A stretch of 64,000 bases of DNA from Flavobacterium macacae (GCF_003865365.1 NZ_RQVR01000001.1:125118-189117), one strand, 5' to 3'; shown: positions 26,946 to 36,400, numbered from the stretch's first letter. Program-made: numbers and translations. Notes: generated by a model from the sequence alone, not told the origin.

Positions 26946-28466
26946 TTAATTGTTTATCAAATAATCTTTTACTTTTTGAACAAAAGGATACATCACTTGG
27001 TCTTCCTTAAATTCAGGAATAATCACTCTGATATCGTCGTATATTTTTTTAGTAGCCGAAGAAATTTCGTTTTTATATCCTAAATAATCGATCGCCTGCA
27101 CAATGGTAATCAGCTCGATGGCAAGTACTTCAAAAGCATTTTCAATGACTTTTCCGGTAATTACCGCCGCATTTGTTCCCATACTCACAATGTCTTGATT
27201 GTCATTGTTATTAGGAATACTGTGCACATACATCGAATTGGAAAGCATTTGGTTTTCAGCGGTCGTTGATGTTGCCGTAAACTGAACACCTTGCATTCCG
27301 AAATTAAAACCTAACGTTCCAAGATTGACAAACGGAGGCAAAATCTCGTTGATCTTTGAATTCAAAAGATAATTCAACTGTCTTTCGGCAAGCATTGTCA
27401 ATTTGGTTATAACCAATTTCAGTTTGTCCATTTCTAAGGAAATATAATCGCCGTGGAAATTTCCGCCGTGATAAACGTGCTTATTTTTTACGTCAATAAT
27501 CGGATTGTCATTGGCAGAATTGATTTCGTTTTCTAAAATTTCGCCTACATTATTAATCGTATCCAAAACAGGTCCTAAAATTTGAGGCACGCATCGAAGC
27601 GAATAATATTCCTGCACTTTTTCGGTGAAAACGGTTTCTTTATTTTCTCCGGTATATAAATGCTCGGCTCTTTTTCGAATCAATTTGCTATCAGCAAGGT
27701 GATTTCTCATTCTTTCCGCCACATCTTGCTGTCCTTTGTGAAGTTTGGTATTGTTCAATTCTGATGATAAATGATCGTCATACGCTTTTACGATTTCGTT
27801 AATAGCGCACGAAAATTGAAGCGACCAATCTAACAATTTTTCCGCATTGTAATGATTCACAATCCCGATTCCCGTCATCACAGATGTTCCGTTCATTAAG
27901 GCCAAACCTTCTCTGATTTCCACTTGAATGGGTTGCAACTTTTCAATCTCAAAAACTTCTTTTGTTGCGCGTCTTTCACCTTTGTAAAAAACTTCACCTT
28001 CGCCAATTAAAGTCAAAGCCAAATGTGCCAATTGCACTAAATCTCCGCTCGCGCCAACGCCTCCGTGTTCAAAAATCAGCGGCGTGATATCTCTATTTAT
28101 AAATTCTTTCATTAAATGAATTACCGACGGATGAACGCCAGAATTACCTAAAGAAAGTGTGTTCAAACGCGCCAAGATAGCCGACTTTACAAATGTTTCG
28201 TTCAGCGGTTTTCCAGTTCCTGAAGAGTGGCTTCTGATCAAATTGTATTGCAGTTGGATTCTGTCTTCGTCCTTGATTCTATATTGCGCCATTGGTCCAA
28301 AACCAGTGTTTACGCCGTAGATTATTTTATTTTCTGAAAATTGCTTTAAAAAATCAAAACTTTCAATCACTCTTTTTAGAACAGCATCACTTACATTGAC
28401 CGCATTCTTTTTGAAAATGACTGACTTGAATTCCTCAAGGCTCAAAAATTCATTAATTACATTCAT
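26946..28466 (-). CDS. Tyrosine ammonia-lyase (HAL/PAL family)
   Basis: This 506-aa member of the MIO-dependent lyases has the Ala139-Ser140-Gly141 cofactor triad in GGVGASGDL, catalytic Tyr50 in IIYGVNTGFGP, and His80 in IRSHSSGTG. His at that position is the hallmark of tyrosine over phenylalanine preference. Length and most blocks agree with the F. johnsoniae tyrosine ammonia-lyase as I recall it. It deaminates L-tyrosine to p-coumarate, the aryl starter of flexirubin polyenes. It is the first gene of the upper operon. Confidence 0.92.
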   Translation of the reverse strand: MNVINEFLSLEEFKSVIFKKNAVNVSDAVLKRVIESFDFLKQFSENKIIYGVNTGFGPMAQYRIKDEDRIQLQYNLIRSHSSGTGKPLNETFVKSAILARLNTLSLGNSGVHPSVIHLMKEFINRDITPLIFEHGGVGASGDLVQLAHLALTLIGEGEVFYKGERRATKEVFEIEKLQPIQVEIREGLALMNGTSVMTGIGIVNHYNAEKLLDWSLQFSCAINEIVKAYDDHLSSELNNTKLHKGQQDVAERMRNHLADSKLIRKRAEHLYTGENKETVFTEKVQEYYSLRCVPQILGPVLDTINNVGEILENEINSANDNPIIDVKNKHVYHGGNFHGDYISLEMDKLKLVITKLTMLAERQLNYLLNSKINEILPPFVNLGTLGFNFGMQGVQFTATSTTAENQMLSNSMYVHSIPNNNDNQDIVSMGTNAAVITGKVIENAFEVLAIELITIVQAIDYLGYKNEISSATKKIYDDIRVIIPEFKEDQVMYPFVQKVKDYLINN

Positions 28467-28536
28467 TAATTCGAGTTTATATCGCTAATTAGATGCCCGT
28501 TATTTTATTTTTATATTGAAATATTGTTGCTTAAAT

Positions 28537-28554
28537 TTACATTCACAAATGTAA
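28537..28554. promoter_or_regulatory. Perfect inverted repeat between divergent pigment genes (candidate operator)
   Basis: TTACATT-CACA-AATGTAA has 7-base perfect arms. It overlaps the minus-strand -7 box of the lyase gene and lies about 40 bases ahead of the halogenase-like gene, a position suited to regulating both. Confidence 0.5.
28546..28553 (-). promoter_or_regulatory. -7 box for the tyrosine ammonia-lyase operon
   Basis: TACATTTG on the minus strand matches TAnnTTTG. It lies 80 bases before the lyase ATG. No good TTG -33 element is seen, which would fit an activator-dependent promoter. Confidence 0.45.
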
Positions 28555-28594
28555 GATTTATTAAGATAATTTTAAGGTTTCTAAAAAACTAAAT

Positions 28595-29833
28595 ATGCTG
28601 AAAGAGAATGTTGATGTTTTAATAATTGGCGCTGGACCATCAGGATGCGTTGCCGCAGGCTATTTGCATAAAAATAATGCCTCTATTAAAGTGGTTGAAA
28701 AATCAAAATTTCCTCGATTCGTCATTGGAGAAAGCTTGATTCCCAGATCCATGGAGCATTATGAAGAAGCCGGCTTATTGGATGCTTTGTTGCCAAAAAA
28801 CTTCGAAAAAAAATTTGGAGCCCGCTTTATTCGCGGTAAAGAAATCTGCCTTTTTGACTTTTCTGATAAATTTACCCAAGGTTGGGATTGGACTTGGCAG
28901 GTTCCCAGAGCTGATTTCGACAACACATTGGCGCAAGAAATTGTAAGAAAAGGTGTTGATGTAGAATTTGAATCCGAAGTTTTGGACGTGCAATTTGAAG
29001 GAACCACCTCAAAAACAATTGTAAAAGACAAAGACGGAAATTTAAAAGAAATTACCGCTAAATTCATCATTGATTCCAGCGGATATGGACGCGTTTTGCC
29101 ACGGATTTTAAAATTAGACGCGCCTTCTTCGATTCCAGAAAATTCTTCCATGTTTTCGCATGTAAAAGACATAAATCGTCCCGAAGGCCGCGAAGGAACT
29201 TTGATTTCCTTTGATATTTTAGAAACAAAAGTGTGGCTTTGGGTCATTCCTTTTTCAGATGGAAATACCAGTATTGGCGTGGTTGGACCAACAAGCTTTA
29301 TCAATTCACTTTCAAAAGATAACACGGAAGCCTTAAAGTCAGTCATCAAAAGTTCTGATTTTTACAGAGACCGTTTTGAAGGCGTCGATTTTTTATTTGA
29401 ACCGCATAAAATTGAAAATTATTCATGTTCTGTAACCCAGCTTTGCGGATCCGGATTTACGCTGACCGGAAATAGTTCTGAATTTTTAGATCCTGTATTT
29501 TCTTCAGGAGTTTGTTTTGCTACAGAATCGGGAATGCTTTCTGCCAAATTATTTTTAAAAGAATTAAAAGGCGAAAAAGTAGATTGGGATAAAGAATATA
29601 CCGAATATATGCGTCGCGGTGTCAATGTTTTTGCGACATACGTCAAAGAATGGTACACCGGAAACTTACAAACTTTGTTTTTTCACCGACCTGAAAATCC
29701 CGACGTGAAACGAAAAATTTGTGCTGTTTTAGCCGGATATGTTTGGGATGAAGAAAATCCGTTTGTAAAAAAACACGATAATGTCATTAAGAATATGGCT
29801 TACATTTTAAATAACGAAAAAAGCGCCCAATAA
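28595..29833 (+). CDS. Flavin-dependent halogenase-like FAD oxidoreductase
   Basis: This 412-aa protein has FAD motif GAGPSGCVAAGYL, the GESLIPRSM block typical of phenolic flavin halogenases, and WLWVIP near residue 212, which fits the halogenase signature WxWxIP. The related geranylgeranyl-reductase family is the main alternative. It is divergent from the tyrosine ammonia-lyase operon. Chlorinated flexirubins are known, so chlorination of the aryl ring or resorcinol is a sensible inference. Confidence 0.75.
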   Translation: MLKENVDVLIIGAGPSGCVAAGYLHKNNASIKVVEKSKFPRFVIGESLIPRSMEHYEEAGLLDALLPKNFEKKFGARFIRGKEICLFDFSDKFTQGWDWTWQVPRADFDNTLAQEIVRKGVDVEFESEVLDVQFEGTTSKTIVKDKDGNLKEITAKFIIDSSGYGRVLPRILKLDAPSSIPENSSMFSHVKDINRPEGREGTLISFDILETKVWLWVIPFSDGNTSIGVVGPTSFINSLSKDNTEALKSVIKSSDFYRDRFEGVDFLFEPHKIENYSCSVTQLCGSGFTLTGNSSEFLDPVFSSGVCFATESGMLSAKLFLKELKGEKVDWDKEYTEYMRRGVNVFATYVKEWYTGNLQTLFFHRPENPDVKRKICAVLAGYVWDEENPFVKKHDNVIKNMAYILNNEKSAQ

Positions 29834-29844
29834 GGCGCTTTTTT
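29817..29844. terminator. Bidirectional terminator after the halogenase-like gene
   Basis: AAAAAAGCGCC and GGCGCTTTTTT form a perfect 11-base stem with a six-base loop. The TAA stop codon of the gene lies in the loop. It works on either strand and also closes the minus-strand gene at 29861. Confidence 0.85.
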
Positions 29845-29860
29845 ATATTTTCATTGCTTA

Positions 29861-30469
29861 TTATCTGTAAGCTTTCTTAACGATTTCTTTTCCTAGCGAT
29901 TTTCCAGATTTTGCAAAACCTTCTCCGATTCTTGATTCGTTACTAAAATTATTTCCCCATTGATCTCCAGGAGCTTCTTCACTTTTAATTTCTAGCAAGA
30001 CGTTGCTTTTGTTTGCTGTTTCTACAAATCTATAGTTTAAAGATACTTTTGCTTTTTGTTTCATAACTGCTGCATCCCAACCTGGATAAATCCAAACTAC
30101 ATCTACAATTAAGGTATATTTTGCGCTTTTCAAGTCTTCTTGAATAGTAACATCTTTTTCACTTCCATAAACCTTGTTCATTAATTCTAAGAATTTTGGA
30201 CCCCAGATAGCTTCTCTGCTTGTTGCCCATTTTTTCTTCCAAACATCACCATTGCCTTTTGTTTTTTCGTTTAATTCAGAAGCTCTTTTAGAAACATATT
30301 CCTCATTTGTCAGATTATCTTTCATTAGTTTTAAATCAGAATAATTAAACTCTACATTTAATTCTTTTGCTCCGTTCAAGAATTTATAGTCTCCTTTTAT
30401 AACTTTCATGTCTTGGGCAATTCCCAATGAAGAAACCAGCAAAAATGCGATCAGCGTAATTTTTTTCAT
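29861..30469 (-). CDS. Exported protein of unknown function
   Basis: This 202-aa protein has a clear signal peptide (KKITLIAFLLVSSLGIAQ). The mature part is soluble with alternating strands, contains a tryptophan-rich section (GDVWKKKWATSREAIWGP) and ends near a glycine/lysine-rich helix. It resembles small secreted proteins found in many Flavobacteria but I know no function. It converges on the halogenase-like gene and shares its terminator. Confidence 0.8.
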   Translation of the reverse strand: MKKITLIAFLLVSSLGIAQDMKVIKGDYKFLNGAKELNVEFNYSDLKLMKDNLTNEEYVSKRASELNEKTKGNGDVWKKKWATSREAIWGPKFLELMNKVYGSEKDVTIQEDLKSAKYTLIVDVVWIYPGWDAAVMKQKAKVSLNYRFVETANKSNVLLEIKSEEAPGDQWGNNFSNESRIGEGFAKSGKSLGKEIVKKAYR

Positions 30470-30585
30470 TTTGTTAATTGTTTATGATTAATGATTTTAG
30501 ATGCAAGTATAGTAAAATTTCTACCATTATATTTTAGATAATCTATAATTTTACAAAAAAAAGTTACTTTTAAAAATCATATTTC

Positions 30586-31077
30586 ATGCAAAAAATTTTA
30601 ACCTTCATAATTATTGCTTTTACAATAGCAACTTCAGCACAAGACCAAAAGAAAGCCATAAATACCTTTTTGGATTCTTGGCACAAAGACGCTGCAAATG
30701 CAGATTTTAAAAATTACTTCGATAAAATTGCCGAAGACGGAATTTACATCGGAACCGACGCCACAGAAAATTGGAACAAGAAGCAATTTGAAGTTTTTGC
30801 AAAACCTTATTTTGACAAAGGAAAAGCCTGGAGTTTTTTTGCTTTAGAAAGAAATATTTACTTCAGTTCTGACAAAAAATTCGCTTGGTTTGATGAACTT
30901 CTTTCAACGCAAATGAAAATCTGTCGCGGTTCTGGTGTTTTAGAAAAAATAAACGGCCAATGGAAAATCAAACAGTATGTACTTTCAATGACAATTCCCA
31001 ACGACACTTCTGACGAAGTTATTAAAGCAAAAGAAGCCATTGAAAATCTGCTTATTGAAAAACTTAAAAAGAAATAA
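30586..31077 (+). CDS. Exported NTF2/SnoaL-like protein
   Basis: This 163-aa protein has a signal peptide (QKILTFIIIAFTIATSAQ) and an NTF2-like cone fold. Evidence is the helix FLDSWHKDAANADFKNYFD, the strand YIGTDATENWNKKQF and the last strand GQWKIKQYVLSMTIP, the DUF4440-type pattern. No catalytic set is evident. It is a single gene with its own terminator. Confidence 0.82.
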   Translation: MQKILTFIIIAFTIATSAQDQKKAINTFLDSWHKDAANADFKNYFDKIAEDGIYIGTDATENWNKKQFEVFAKPYFDKGKAWSFFALERNIYFSSDKKFAWFDELLSTQMKICRGSGVLEKINGQWKIKQYVLSMTIPNDTSDEVIKAKEAIENLLIEKLKKK

Positions 31078-31080
31078 AAT

Positions 31081-31117
31081 AAAAAGCCGAAAGAGAATTC
31101 CTCTTTCGGCTTTTTTT
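31081..31117. terminator. Bidirectional terminator
   Basis: AAAAAGCCGAAAGAG and CTCTTTCGGCTTTTT form a perfect 15-base stem with loop AATTC, between converging genes at 31077 and 31136. Confidence 0.88.
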
Positions 31118-31135
31118 ATTGAATTAAACCAATCA

Positions 31136-32101
31136 TTATCTAAATTGACTAATTTTTTCCAATTCTTTTAAATGGTCCAACATATCTTTGGTCATGCTTT
31201 CCAAGTCAAAATCGTGTTTCCAGCCCCAGTCTTTTCTTGCTTCAGAATCATCAATACTTGATGGCCAGCTGTCTGCGATTTTTTGCCTGAAATCAGGTTC
31301 ATACGAAATTGAAAATTCTGGAATATGTTTTTTAATTTCAGTCGCAATTTCAGTTGGAGTAAAACTGATTCCAGCTAAATTATAAGCGGAACGAATTTTT
31401 ATATTTTCTGCCGGAGCTTCCATAATGCTGATCGTCGCACGGATGGCGTCGTCCATATACATCATCGGCAATTTTGTTTCTTCTGATAAAAAGCACTCAT
31501 ATTTTCCATCGCTCAATGCTTTATGGTAAATATCAACCGCATAATCTGTCGTGCCGCCACCCGGAAGCGTTGACCAGCTGATCAATCCCGGATAACGAAT
31601 GCTTCTGATGTCCACCCCAAAAATATTGTGGTAATATTCACACCATCTTTCACCAGACTGCTTGCTGATTCCATATACTGTTGAAGGTTCCATAACGGTA
31701 TATTGCGGGGTATCTTCTTTGGGTGTCGTTGGTCCGAAAACTGCAATGCTCGAAGGCCAAAAAATCTTTTTAATTTTTCCTGCTTTGGCTAAATTTAATA
31801 CGTGGAAAAGCGAATTCATATTCAAATCCCAAGCAAATGCTGGATTTTTTTCAGCGGTTGCCGAAAGCAAAGCCGCCATCAAATAGACTTCTTCAATATT
31901 ATATTGCTCCACAATTGTTTCAATTTGATTGAAATCTAATGCGTTTACAACTTCAAAAGGCCCTGAATTTACAAATTCTGGACTGCCTTTTCGAACGTCT
32001 GAAGCAACGACGGCATCAGTTCCATATTGTTTGCGGAGCTGTTTTGTTAATTCAGTTCCGATTTGGCCACAAGCGCCAATGATTAAAATTTTAGCGTGCA
32101 T
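31136..32101 (-). CDS. NAD-dependent epimerase-type L-threonine 3-dehydrogenase-like protein
   Basis: The start at 32101 (HAKILIIGACGQIG) is chosen because a -7 box lies at 32123-32130; the longer reading is unlikely. The 321-aa SDR protein has GACGQIG, an SSIAVFGP strand and YGISKQSGE (YxxxK). The block GGGTTDYAVDIYHKAL is typical of the UDP-epimerase-like L-threonine dehydrogenases known from cold-adapted Flavobacterium. It would oxidise L-threonine to 2-amino-3-oxobutyrate. Confidence 0.8.
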   Translation of the reverse strand: MHAKILIIGACGQIGTELTKQLRKQYGTDAVVASDVRKGSPEFVNSGPFEVVNALDFNQIETIVEQYNIEEVYLMAALLSATAEKNPAFAWDLNMNSLFHVLNLAKAGKIKKIFWPSSIAVFGPTTPKEDTPQYTVMEPSTVYGISKQSGERWCEYYHNIFGVDIRSIRYPGLISWSTLPGGGTTDYAVDIYHKALSDGKYECFLSEETKLPMMYMDDAIRATISIMEAPAENIKIRSAYNLAGISFTPTEIATEIKKHIPEFSISYEPDFRQKIADSWPSSIDDSEARKDWGWKHDFDLESMTKDMLDHLKELEKISQFR

Positions 32102-32122
32102 CTGAGAGGATTTTGGTAGTGG

Positions 32123-32130
32123 CAAATATA
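32123..32130 (-). promoter_or_regulatory. -7 box of the epimerase/threonine-dehydrogenase-like gene
   Basis: TATATTTG on the minus strand matches TAnnTTTG, with a TTG about 14 bases further upstream and a leader of roughly 15 bases to the ATG. Confidence 0.5.
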
Positions 32131-32328
32131 ACGATTTCGAAAAACAAAAATTACATTTAAATCTTTGATTTCTTTTGAGATTTTAAATTATTTGTGATTT
32201 TTACGCCTTTCTATTTATGATAAACTAAAAAACAATAGTTAATAACCTCATATACTAACAATTATTCAACAAACAGACTGTGAAATTTTAAAGAACTTTT
32301 ATGAATAAACTCGTCTTTGTCGTAAAGA

Positions 32329-32355
32329 TTGCTATCCAATTGTTTATTAACTTTG
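32329..32355 (+). promoter_or_regulatory. Promoter of the lipoprotein-mfd pair
   Basis: TTG (32329-32331), a 16-base spacer, then TAACTTTG (32348-32355), a perfect -7 box, 18 bases before the ATG at 32374. Confidence 0.6.
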
Positions 32356-32373
32356 CAATTCAAAACTATTTAA

Positions 32374-33036
32374 ATGAGAATTTATCCTTATTTGCTTATT
32401 GCTCTTTTTTCGGTCTTTGTTTCGTGTAAAGACGACGAGTCAGCACGCCTTGAAGCGAATGAAAAAGTAAGCAAAAAAAACGAACAGATATTTGAAATTA
32501 TAAACAAAGCTTGGGTTTTTAATTCACCACAGCCAAGTCCCGCTTTGCAAAACAGAATTCAGAATTGGTCAGAATGGCGTCTTTTTATTTCAGAATTAGA
32601 GCAAAAACCAAAAAGTTCCATAGGTGCCTTTCAGCAAAAAGCCAAAACGCTTTCTTTAAAAGTGAACGATTTGCAAAATCATATTCCTGCCAGTTTTAAC
32701 AAGCCAGAAATCATCAGCAGAATTATGACTTTATCGACAAAAATAAAATCTCTTGACCTGTATATCAACTTGAGTTATGTTCAAGACCAAAAAGTCATCA
32801 AATTAATTCCTGAAATCAACGAAGAATTAGCGTCGCTGCAATCTCAAATGGAAGAAATCATTAAGAAAAGCGAAATCAGACTTGAAGAAGGAGAAGCAGA
32901 AATGTTGCGTTCTGTTCGCGATTCAATTGTTAAGACAGCGCCAGAAGCACCCATTAATTTGCAACAGCAAAAACCGAGTAATACAAGAGGAAACAGCGGT
33001 ATCGTTCCGAACTTAGATCCAAAACAAAACCGATAA
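32374..33036 (+). CDS. Lipoprotein of unknown function upstream of mfd
   Basis: This 220-aa protein has a lipoprotein signal (YLLIALFSVFVSC; Cys near 18). The mature part is helical and coiled-coil-like (NEELASLQSQMEEIIKKSEIRLEEGEAEM) with a Pro/Gln/Asn-rich tail. No enzyme motif is seen. It ends 9 bases before mfd and is probably co-transcribed with it. Confidence 0.8.
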   Translation: MRIYPYLLIALFSVFVSCKDDESARLEANEKVSKKNEQIFEIINKAWVFNSPQPSPALQNRIQNWSEWRLFISELEQKPKSSIGAFQQKAKTLSLKVNDLQNHIPASFNKPEIISRIMTLSTKIKSLDLYINLSYVQDQKVIKLIPEINEELASLQSQMEEIIKKSEIRLEEGEAEMLRSVRDSIVKTAPEAPINLQQQKPSNTRGNSGIVPNLDPKQNR

Positions 33037-33045
33037 TATTATCTT

Positions 33046-36000
33046 TTGAAACTACCAATTTTAAATATTTACGCCAATTCTCCAAAGGTCAAGCAAATTT
33101 CTGACAGCCTTGCCGTTAGAGAGAATAAAGTGCATTTGAAAGGACTCATCGGTTCATCGCTTTCTGTAATTGTTGCTTCCTTATTTAAAAAAGAGGAGCT
33201 TCCTTACTTGCTTATTTTGCAGGATAAAGAAGAAGCCGCTTATTATTTAAACGACCTTGAGCAGCTGATTGGCGAAGAAGATGTGCTTTTTTATCCCGGT
33301 TCTTACCGCCGTCCTTATCAAATTGAAGATACCGACAATGCAAGCGTTTTGCTTCGCGCGGAAGTTTTGAACCGAATCAATTCCAGAAAGAAACCAGCCC
33401 TGATTGTCTCTTATCCCGAGGCGCTTTTTGAAAAAGTGGTCACGAGAAAAGAATTAGACAAAAACACGCTGAAAGTGGCAGTCGGCGACCAAGTTTCAAT
33501 TGACTTCATCAACGAAGTTTTATTCGAATATGAATTTAAGCGCGTGGATTTCATCACAGAACCTGGAGAATTTTCGGTTCGGGGAGGAATCTTAGATGTA
33601 TTTTCTTTTTCGAATGAAAACCCGTTTCGTATTGAATTCTTTGGAAATGAAGTCGACAGCATCCGGACTTTTGATGTAGAAACACAGCTTTCGATTGAAA
33701 AACAGAAGAAAATTACGATTATTCCAAACGTAGAAAATAAATTCTTCCAAGAAAACAGAGAAAGCTTTTTAAATTATATCAATGAGAAAACGGTTCTTTT
33801 AATTCAGAATACCGATTTGCTTTTTTCAAAATTAGACCAACTTTTTGGAAGGGCAAAAGAAATTTTTGGAACAATGGATGCAACTGTAAACCACATTGCT
33901 CCAGAAGAATTGTTTTTGAATCAGAAAGCGTTTATTAAAAAAGCACTTGATTTTACCATTGCAGAACTGGGTTCAAAAGCTGTTTTTAGGACTCAAAAAA
34001 CATTTGAATTTCATATTCTGCCACAGCCGTCGTTCAATAAGCAATTTGATTTACTGCTAAATAATTTGAATGACAACCAGCAAAACGGCTATAAAAATTA
34101 TATTTTTTGCTCGAATGAACAGCAGGCAAAACGTTTCCATGACATTTTTGAATCGTTAGACGAAGCCAATAGCGAAAATATCAGAAAACAATATCATGCC
34201 ATGGTTTTCCCTCTGTATCAAGGATTTGTGGACGAAGAAAACCAGATTGCGTGCTACACCGACCACCAGATTTTTGAACGCTACCATAAATTTAGCATCA
34301 AAAACGGCTACTCAAAAAAGCAGACGATTACTTTAAAAGAATTGAACACGCTTTCGGTTGGCGATTATGTAACGCACATTGACCACGGAATTGGGCGTTT
34401 TGGGGGTTTGCAAAAAATTCAAGTCGAGAACAAAACCCAAGAAGCCATAAAATTGGTTTATGCCGATAATGACATCGTGTATGTGAGCATCCATTCGCTT
34501 TATAAGATTTCAAAGTTCAACGGCAAAGACGGTTCTCCTCCAAAAATTTACAAATTAGGTTCTAACGCTTGGAAAGTCTTAAAACAAAAAACCAAAGCGA
34601 GAGTCAAACATATTGCCTTTAATTTGATTCAATTATACGCAAAGCGAAGGCTTGAAAAAGGGTTTCAATATGCGCCAGACAGTTATCTTCAGGCAGAATT
34701 AGAGTCGTCTTTTATTTATGAAGACACGCCCGACCAATACAAAGCAACGCAAGATGTCAAATCAGATATGGAAAGCGAGCGCCCGATGGACCGATTGGTG
34801 TGTGGCGACGTTGGTTTCGGAAAAACAGAAGTTGCCATTCGGGCCGCATTTAAAGCGGTCGATAACGGAAAACAGGTTGCAATATTGGTTCCGACAACTA
34901 TTTTAGCGTTTCAGCATCACAAAACGTTTACAGAACGTTTAAAAGACATGCCGGTAACCGTGGGCTATTTGAACCGTTTTAGATCGGCAAAACAAAAATC
35001 AGAAACGTTAAAAGAACTGGCCGACGGAAAATTAGATATTGTCATCGGAACGCACCAATTGGTCAATAAAAATGTTTCTTTCAAAAATCTTGGATTGCTG
35101 ATCGTCGATGAGGAGCAAAAATTTGGCGTAAATGTAAAAGACAAATTAAAAACAATTGCTGCAAACATCGACACGCTGACTTTGACAGCAACTCCAATTC
35201 CGAGAACGTTGCAATTTTCATTGATGGCCGCACGCGATTTGTCTGTAATTACAACGCCTCCACCAAATCGCTATCCGATTGAAACACAAGTTGTCGGGTT
35301 TAACGAAGAGCTGATTCGCGATGCAATCTCCTACGAAATACAAAGAAACGGACAAGTTTTTTTCATCAATAACAGGATTGAGAACATCAAAGAAATTGCC
35401 GGAATGATCCAGCGATTGGTTCCTAGCGCCAGAGTTGGCGTGGGCCACGGACAAATGGACGGTAAAAAATTAGAAGAATTGATGTTGGCTTTCATGAACG
35501 GAGATTTTGACGTCTTGGTCGCTACAACCATCATTGAAAGTGGTTTGGACGTACCGAATGCGAATACGATTTTCATCAATAATGCTAATAATTTCGGGCT
35601 TTCTGATTTGCACCAAATGCGTGGCCGCGTGGGTCGAAGCAATAAAAAAGCATTTTGTTATTTTATTTGTCCGCCTTATTCCGTAATGACGGAAGATGCC
35701 CGAAAAAGGATCCAAGCATTGGAACAATTCAGTGAATTGGGAAGCGGTTTCAATATTGCCATGAAAGACTTAGAAATTCGCGGTGCCGGAGATTTATTAG
35801 GTGGCGAACAAAGCGGTTTTATTAATGAGATCGGTTTTGAAACCTACCAAAAAATCATGAACGAGGCCATTGATGAATTGAAGGAAAACGAGTTTAAAGA
35901 TTTGTATCCGGAAGATGAAAATGCGCCTGAAAAAGATTTCGTAAAAGAAATTCAGATTGATTCTGACTTTGAATTGCTGTTTCCTGATGAATACATCAAC

Positions 36001-36399
36001 AATGTTTCTGAACGTTTGAATCTTTATAATGAATTGAGCAATGTAAAAAATGAGGCAGAATTAATTGCTTATGAACAGAAATTGATTGACCGATTTGGAC
36101 CTTTGCCAAAACAAGCAATTGCTTTATTGAACAGCATCCGGATCAAATGGACCGCTATTAAACTTGGAATTGAAAAATTGGTTTTAAAACAAGGAAAGAT
36201 CGTTGCTTATTTTGTATCTGACCAACAATCAGAATACTACACCTCAAATCAATTTCAGAAAGTATTGCTATTTGTGCAGAAAAATGGAAACCTGTGCCGA
36301 ATGAAAGAGAAAGAAACCAAAAACGGATTGCGATTGCTACTTACTTTTGAAAATGTAAAATCAGTCAAGAGAGCGTTGGAACTTATTGAAATGATATAA
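33046..36399 (+). CDS. mfd: Transcription-repair coupling factor Mfd
   Basis: This 1117-aa protein has an N-terminal UvrB-like module (FYPGSYRRPYQ, then EPGEFSVRGGILDVFSF). A CarD-like RNA-polymerase interaction domain follows (GDYVTHIDHGIGRFGG, about 435-500). The SF2 helicase has Walker A GDVGFGKTE (about 585), DEEQKFG and TATPIPRTL, and the C-terminal domain follows. It releases stalled RNA polymerase and recruits UvrA. The start is TTG at 33046, with no better codon between the upstream stop and the conserved N-terminus. Confidence 0.97.
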   Translation: MKLPILNIYANSPKVKQISDSLAVRENKVHLKGLIGSSLSVIVASLFKKEELPYLLILQDKEEAAYYLNDLEQLIGEEDVLFYPGSYRRPYQIEDTDNASVLLRAEVLNRINSRKKPALIVSYPEALFEKVVTRKELDKNTLKVAVGDQVSIDFINEVLFEYEFKRVDFITEPGEFSVRGGILDVFSFSNENPFRIEFFGNEVDSIRTFDVETQLSIEKQKKITIIPNVENKFFQENRESFLNYINEKTVLLIQNTDLLFSKLDQLFGRAKEIFGTMDATVNHIAPEELFLNQKAFIKKALDFTIAELGSKAVFRTQKTFEFHILPQPSFNKQFDLLLNNLNDNQQNGYKNYIFCSNEQQAKRFHDIFESLDEANSENIRKQYHAMVFPLYQGFVDEENQIACYTDHQIFERYHKFSIKNGYSKKQTITLKELNTLSVGDYVTHIDHGIGRFGGLQKIQVENKTQEAIKLVYADNDIVYVSIHSLYKISKFNGKDGSPPKIYKLGSNAWKVLKQKTKARVKHIAFNLIQLYAKRRLEKGFQYAPDSYLQAELESSFIYEDTPDQYKATQDVKSDMESERPMDRLVCGDVGFGKTEVAIRAAFKAVDNGKQVAILVPTTILAFQHHKTFTERLKDMPVTVGYLNRFRSAKQKSETLKELADGKLDIVIGTHQLVNKNVSFKNLGLLIVDEEQKFGVNVKDKLKTIAANIDTLTLTATPIPRTLQFSLMAARDLSVITTPPPNRYPIETQVVGFNEELIRDAISYEIQRNGQVFFINNRIENIKEIAGMIQRLVPSARVGVGHGQMDGKKLEELMLAFMNGDFDVLVATTIIESGLDVPNANTIFINNANNFGLSDLHQMRGRVGRSNKKAFCYFICPPYSVMTEDARKRIQALEQFSELGSGFNIAMKDLEIRGAGDLLGGEQSGFINEIGFETYQKIMNEAIDELKENEFKDLYPEDENAPEKDFVKEIQIDSDFELLFPDEYINNVSERLNLYNELSNVKNEAELIAYEQKLIDRFGPLPKQAIALLNSIRIKWTAIKLGIEKLVLKQGKIVAYFVSDQQSEYYTSNQFQKVLLFVQKNGNLCRMKEKETKNGLRLLLTFENVKSVKRALELIEMI

Positions 36400-36400
36400 A

